DNA from: Megamerina dolium
Lineage: Eukaryota; Arthropoda; Insecta; Diptera; Megamerinidae
Reading direction: 5' to 3'
Assembly: GCA_963854835.1 (NCBI GenBank)
Contig: OY978525.1
Location: forward strand, 21,360,309-21,424,308
DNA: 64,000 bases
A model generated the notes under the pieces. That model had not been told where the DNA came from. It made no database searches and saw only the letters and a list, made by a program, of their open reading frames with translations. Positions 60,378 through 64,000 of this stretch are shown here, piece after piece. The position numbers were made by a program, and so were the translations under genes. How positions within the stretch are numbered: the first letter of the stretch is position 1; every line of letters starts with the position of its first letter.

Positions 60378-61900
60378 AGCAATATTTCGGTCGATATTTC
60401 TACGACTTAACGTCGTATGTTGACAAATAAAAGTGTTGTGGCGTTAAATCGGGTGATCTGTGTGTTCCAGTCAAAATCGTCATTTTCCGATATTAATCGC
60501 CCGGAGAACAAAGTGAGTCAAGTAAAATATTAGGAAAAGAGAACAATCTACTCATCTCTTGTAGAAGAAATATTTCTTGCATTCTTTTTTTTCTATACAA
60601 ATAGTCTTTAGTTGATATTCAGGCCTATCATAAACAAATTTCCGCGTAATATTTTTCACATTTCATCAATCTAAAATGAATAGCTAATAATGGACACATT
60701 TTCGCACGAAAATTTGTTAACGGTACGAAAGTATACTATTGTTTATGTATTGTATTCACTGCGAATATATTTTTTGTCTCGTCAACCTTTTGTCAATCCG
60801 CAGGTAGAAAAAAAAAATTGATAATTTGCCTAGTATCCTTTAGCATTGGGTTGCTTTTTTATGTTTATTAGGTATATGAGCACATGTAAGCAATATCGTG
60901 GGTCAGAATTTATGCTGCTACTCGTCAGTAATAATTTAGACATCATAATGAATGGTGAAAGTTGTTATTAGTGCTCGACATTTTTTGTGCATAAAAAGAA
61001 AGCTTTAAAATCGAAATTTTAAATTAAATATTTGCTAACATTTGCAAGTGGTAAGTGGTTAATAAAAATTCAACATATATCTAGGTATAACTGGAAATAC
61101 ATGGTAGACATTTAAAGTGGAAGTATTAAAAAAAAAACTTTTTTTTTGGTGTTCATGTGAAAAATCGTTTATTTTAGTTTAAGGGTGTTTGTTCTAACTA
61201 CTTTTTGACTTTGGCCTTGGCGACCATGGTTTTGAGCAATATTTCGGTCGATATTGCTGCGACTTCTCGTCGTATGTTGGCTTTTAGTTGAACTAGATTC
61301 CTTGGGTTATTGGCGCATACATTGGACTTCAAATAACCGCACAAATACAAGTCTTGTGGCGTTAAATCGGGTGATCTGTGTGTGCCAGTCAAAATCGCCA
61401 TTTTTCGATATTAATCGCCCGGGGAGCAAAATTAGTAAAGTAAAATATTACTCTTTTTTTTTGTACAAGAAATATTCCATGCATTCCTTTTTTCTCTTCA
61501 AATTGTCATTAGCTGATATTCAGGCCTATCATAAACAAATTTCAGCGTAAAATTCTTCACAATTCTCCTTTCGTTTACAGCGATCACCACACGGTACGAA
61601 ATTATACGGGTGTTTATGTATTGTATTCACTGCGAATATATTTTTTGTTTCGTAAACCTTTTTTCAATCCGCAGGTAGAAAAAAAAAATTTATAATTTGC
61701 TTAGTATCTTGGTTTAGCTGACCGTGGTTCAGAATTTATGCTGCTCTTCGTCAGTAATAATTTTAACATCATAGTGAATGGTAAAACTTGTTATTAGTGC
61801 TCGACATTCTTTGTGCGTAAGAAGAAAGTTTTTTAAATCGAAATTAAAAATTAAATAATATATGTAAGCATTTGCAAGCGGTAAGTGGTTAATAAAAATT
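60378..61900. repeat. Unit U, further tandem copies
   Basis: The block TTCACTGCGAATATATTTTT recurs at ~59999, 60757 and 61627, so units are ~760-870 bp apart. Each shows CAATCCGCAGGTAGAAAAA, a CTCGTCAGTAATAA block, TTATTAGTGCTCGACATT and an A-rich end. The last copy is truncated near 61900, close to the next (TA)n tract. Confidence 0.7.
61198..61401 (-). pseudogene. Mariner-superfamily transposase C-terminus inside unit U
   Basis: A 67-codon minus-strand frame reads HRSPDLTPQDLYLCGYLKS, then VCANNPRNLVQLKANIRREV and KTMVAKAKVKK with a stop. It matches the C-terminal RSPDLTPPDFFLWGYLKS..YANNP pattern of the insect family seen at 4550 and 26869. No catalytic Asp residues upstream are preserved. 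Shorter remnants occupy the same place in other U copies (~60350-60480, ~47100, ~45490-45570). Confidence 0.75.
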
Positions 61901-61965
61901 CACCATATACATAGGTATAACTGGAAATAGTAGGTACTTTTCGGTTAAGAATTGATTTAGCGATC

Positions 61966-62330
<365 letters not shown>

Positions 62331-62341
62331 TATTATATATA

Positions 62342-63609
62342 CAGCCATGGTCATGCAAATAGCACACTTAAGGATAGCAAAAGAAACATTGAATTTTTAC
62401 ATAAAAATCAAGCAGTAACAAAAAAGTTTTTTTCCACAAAATTTAGTTTATTTATTGACTTGTTTTTTAAAAGTAAAAAATAAGTAAGATTTCATTTTTA
62501 TAAAGTTTTTTTTTTCGAAAAACTGAGATCATCTCCAATATTGCTTGGACATGCCAATAGCACATCTGGAAAAACTGAAAAAAGAAACAAAAAATTATTT
62601 AATTAAAAAACAAAAGAATGTAAAAAAAGGAAACACACGTGTTCAGTATTTTGTACTAGAACCAGAATTTGCAATTGCTGCTGCACATCTGCGTTCCATG
62701 CTTTCCACAAGCTTTTGGCATCTCTCTACAGGGATTGAATACCAGGCCTCCTCTATTCCAGCCCACAATTCATCAAGGTTTTTGTAATTATTGTCCGATA
62801 TTTGCTTTTTAAGATCATTCCAAAGATTTTCGATTGGATTTAAATCCGGACTTTGTGCTGGCCAATCCAATACCTTTACCCTTTCTTATTGAAGCCAATC
62901 TTTTACTACTTTAGCCGTATGCTTCGGATCGTTATCCTGCATGAAAGTCCAATTTAGTGGCATGGAACTGAAAACGAATGGTTCCATTTTATTTTTCAAT
63001 ATATCTAAATATTGATATCTGTCCATTTTGCCATTGATACGCACAATTGGCCCTACTCCATGCCAAGAAAATGCACCCCACACCATTATGCATCCGCCGC
63101 CGTGTTTTATTGTCTTTTGTGTATACCTGGGATTCAGAGATTGGTTCACAGGACGGTGGCAAACGCTTTTTCCATCAGGGCCCATTCTATTGATTTTAGT
63201 TTCATCGGTCCAGAGAATATTTTTCCAAAAATTCAGGTTTTTTTCTTTATGGGCTCTAGCGAAAGAAATTCTTTTCGTTTTATGCCTTTTTGATAGCAAT
63301 GGTTTTTTTCGACTGAGCCGACCAAAGATTTGAGCTTCATTTAATCGTCTTCCAATTAGTTTTCGCGATACCTTCTTCAATAATTTTGCGCATTATTTGT
63401 TTACATGACTTAAAAGGATCTCTTTTGCTCTTTCGCACTATAGCCCTGTCCACCGACATAGTAGTTTTTCGTGGAGTAAATTTCTGAACGTTCTGTTTTA
63501 AATAAATGCCATCAGTTTCCACTGAATGCAGAGCATTATAAACCATTTTTCGCGGGCATTCCATAAGAACCGCTATTTTTAATGATTTGTGCTATTTGCA
63601 TGACTATGG

Positions 63610-63612
<3 letters not shown>
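62342..63612 (-). mobile_element. Second Tc1-like transposon, 5'-shortened, TA flanks
   Basis: The ends are imperfect inverted repeats, CAGCCATGGTCATGCAAATA at 62342 and, inverted, CAGCCATAGTCATGCAAATA at 63612, each flanked by TA. On the left an inner copy (ATGCCAATAGCACATCTGG) lies at ~62552. On the right the repeat runs almost directly into transposase sequence, so the right subterminal region and the transposase start appear deleted. Total length is 1271 bp against ~1.6 kb typical. The terminal sequence differs completely from that of the element at 21075. Confidence 0.92.
62643..63585 (-). pseudogene. Tc1-like DD34E transposase with nonsense codon and N-terminal damage
   Basis: Remains of the first DNA-binding domain (QIIKNSGS) are followed, after a frame change, by CPRKMVYNALHSVETDG (from ~63562) and SKRDPFKSCKQIMRKI. 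A further frame change enters 63380-62886 with RKLIGRRLNEAQIFGRLSRK, ILWTDETKINRMGPDG (first Asp), KHGGGCIMVWGAFSWHGVGP and MQDNDPKHTAKVVKDWLQ (second Asp). A TAA at ~62886-62888 interrupts the protein. The frame resumes as MDWPAQSPDLNPIENLW (Glu) to SGSSTKY and a stop at ~62643. Counting the stop as one residue, 34 residues separate the second Asp and the Glu, so it is DD34E. The insertion is moderately recent but dead. Confidence 0.9.

Positions 63613-63672
<60 letters not shown>
63613..63672. repeat. (TA)n tract right of the second Tc1-like element
   Basis: About 60 bp of pure TA; with 61969-62326 it is one tract split by the insertion. Confidence 0.95.
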
Positions 63673-63675
<3 letters not shown>

Positions 63676-63967
63676 TGGTTTCGTTGGTTTGGTTTTGGTT
63701 TGGCTGGTGAAGCATTTATTGTGCGAATATGATTGCTTCGATCTAGAACAAAAAATCGATATAGAACAGAGAATCGTATGTTGAAAAAATATTTTTAATG
63801 TCTAAATTTGTTGAATGTGTTTTCTCTTCATTAGATTATCTCTTAAACATATTGTCCTTTTGGGTTTTATCAAATAACTGGAAATTACGTATCCTCTTAT
63901 CATGTATCGTCAAAATCGTATGCGTAAATCCATTTTTCATGCAAGATTCATTCAGTGGAAGCTTGCT
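63673..63967. other. Unassigned AT-rich DNA
   Basis: Includes a short run of GGTTT-type repeats at ~63675-63705. No gene could be supported. Confidence 0.4.
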
Positions 63968-63968
63968 T

Positions 63969-64000
63969 TTATACCCTGCATAATGCAATATGCATGGTAT
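63969..64000 (+). mobile_element. HINE-7: left end cut by the window edge
   Basis: TTTTATACCCTGCATAATGC and the following bases are identical to the left ends of HINE-4 and HINE-5, including the preceding T-run. The rest lies outside the window. Confidence 0.75.

Overview
The window looks like intergenic DNA, with one partial gene, from a higher (cyclorrhaphan) fly, most probably a tephritid fruit fly or close relative. The evidence is strong AT-richness, (TA)n tracts, very short introns, a pickpocket-type channel gene, a hobo/Hermes-like hAT element, Tc1- and mariner-type elements, LINE copies with (AAGT)n tails, and many elements carrying a (GTCC/GTCT)n block, the hallmark of DINE-1/Helentron-associated elements (called HINE below). 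The species is inferred, not seen.

Layout. 1-4000: decayed LINE and mariner copies lie on the 3' side of a minus-strand DEG/ENaC (pickpocket) gene. Its first four exons (3943-3774, 2976-2776, 2487-2364, 2308-2160) join with matching intron phases. The rest is beyond the left edge or lost. 4000-12250: mostly unassigned AT-rich DNA with relics of mariner-superfamily elements (4550, 8815, 9665) and of a LINE (7925), plus an inverted repeat made of ~40-bp units (7445-7865). 12250-15300: two HINE copies in opposite orientation. 15980-24000: tRNA-derived SINE copies, a transposase relic, and a nearly complete Tc1-like element (21075-22728) inside a (TA)n tract beside a 5'-truncated LINE. 24786-27732: a third HINE and a decayed mariner-superfamily element. 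28831-29958: a ~1.13-kb foldback element.

34883-47128: a second copy of the foldback sequence split by two HINE insertions. The first HINE (35082-41795) is swollen by about 19-20 tandem copies of a ~299-bp dimeric unit. It is followed by a ~2.8-kb block (44303-47128) that is almost perfectly repeated at 57553-60377. 48256-50572: an internally deleted hobo-like hAT element (48479-50419) in a (TA)n tract, itself carrying a 202-bp MITE. 53316-54850: a HINE with a mariner-superfamily deletion derivative inserted at a TA. 56165-61900: HINE and SINE relics, the third foldback copy, the duplicate block and further copies of a repeat unit. 62342-63612: a second Tc1-like element. The window ends in the first bases of another HINE.

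The only credible host gene is the channel. Everything else recognisable is mobile or repetitive, and the nesting gives a relative chronology. The most notable structures are the higher-order tandem array grown inside a HINE, the two empty sites that define HINE insertion junctions, and the recent segmental duplication.
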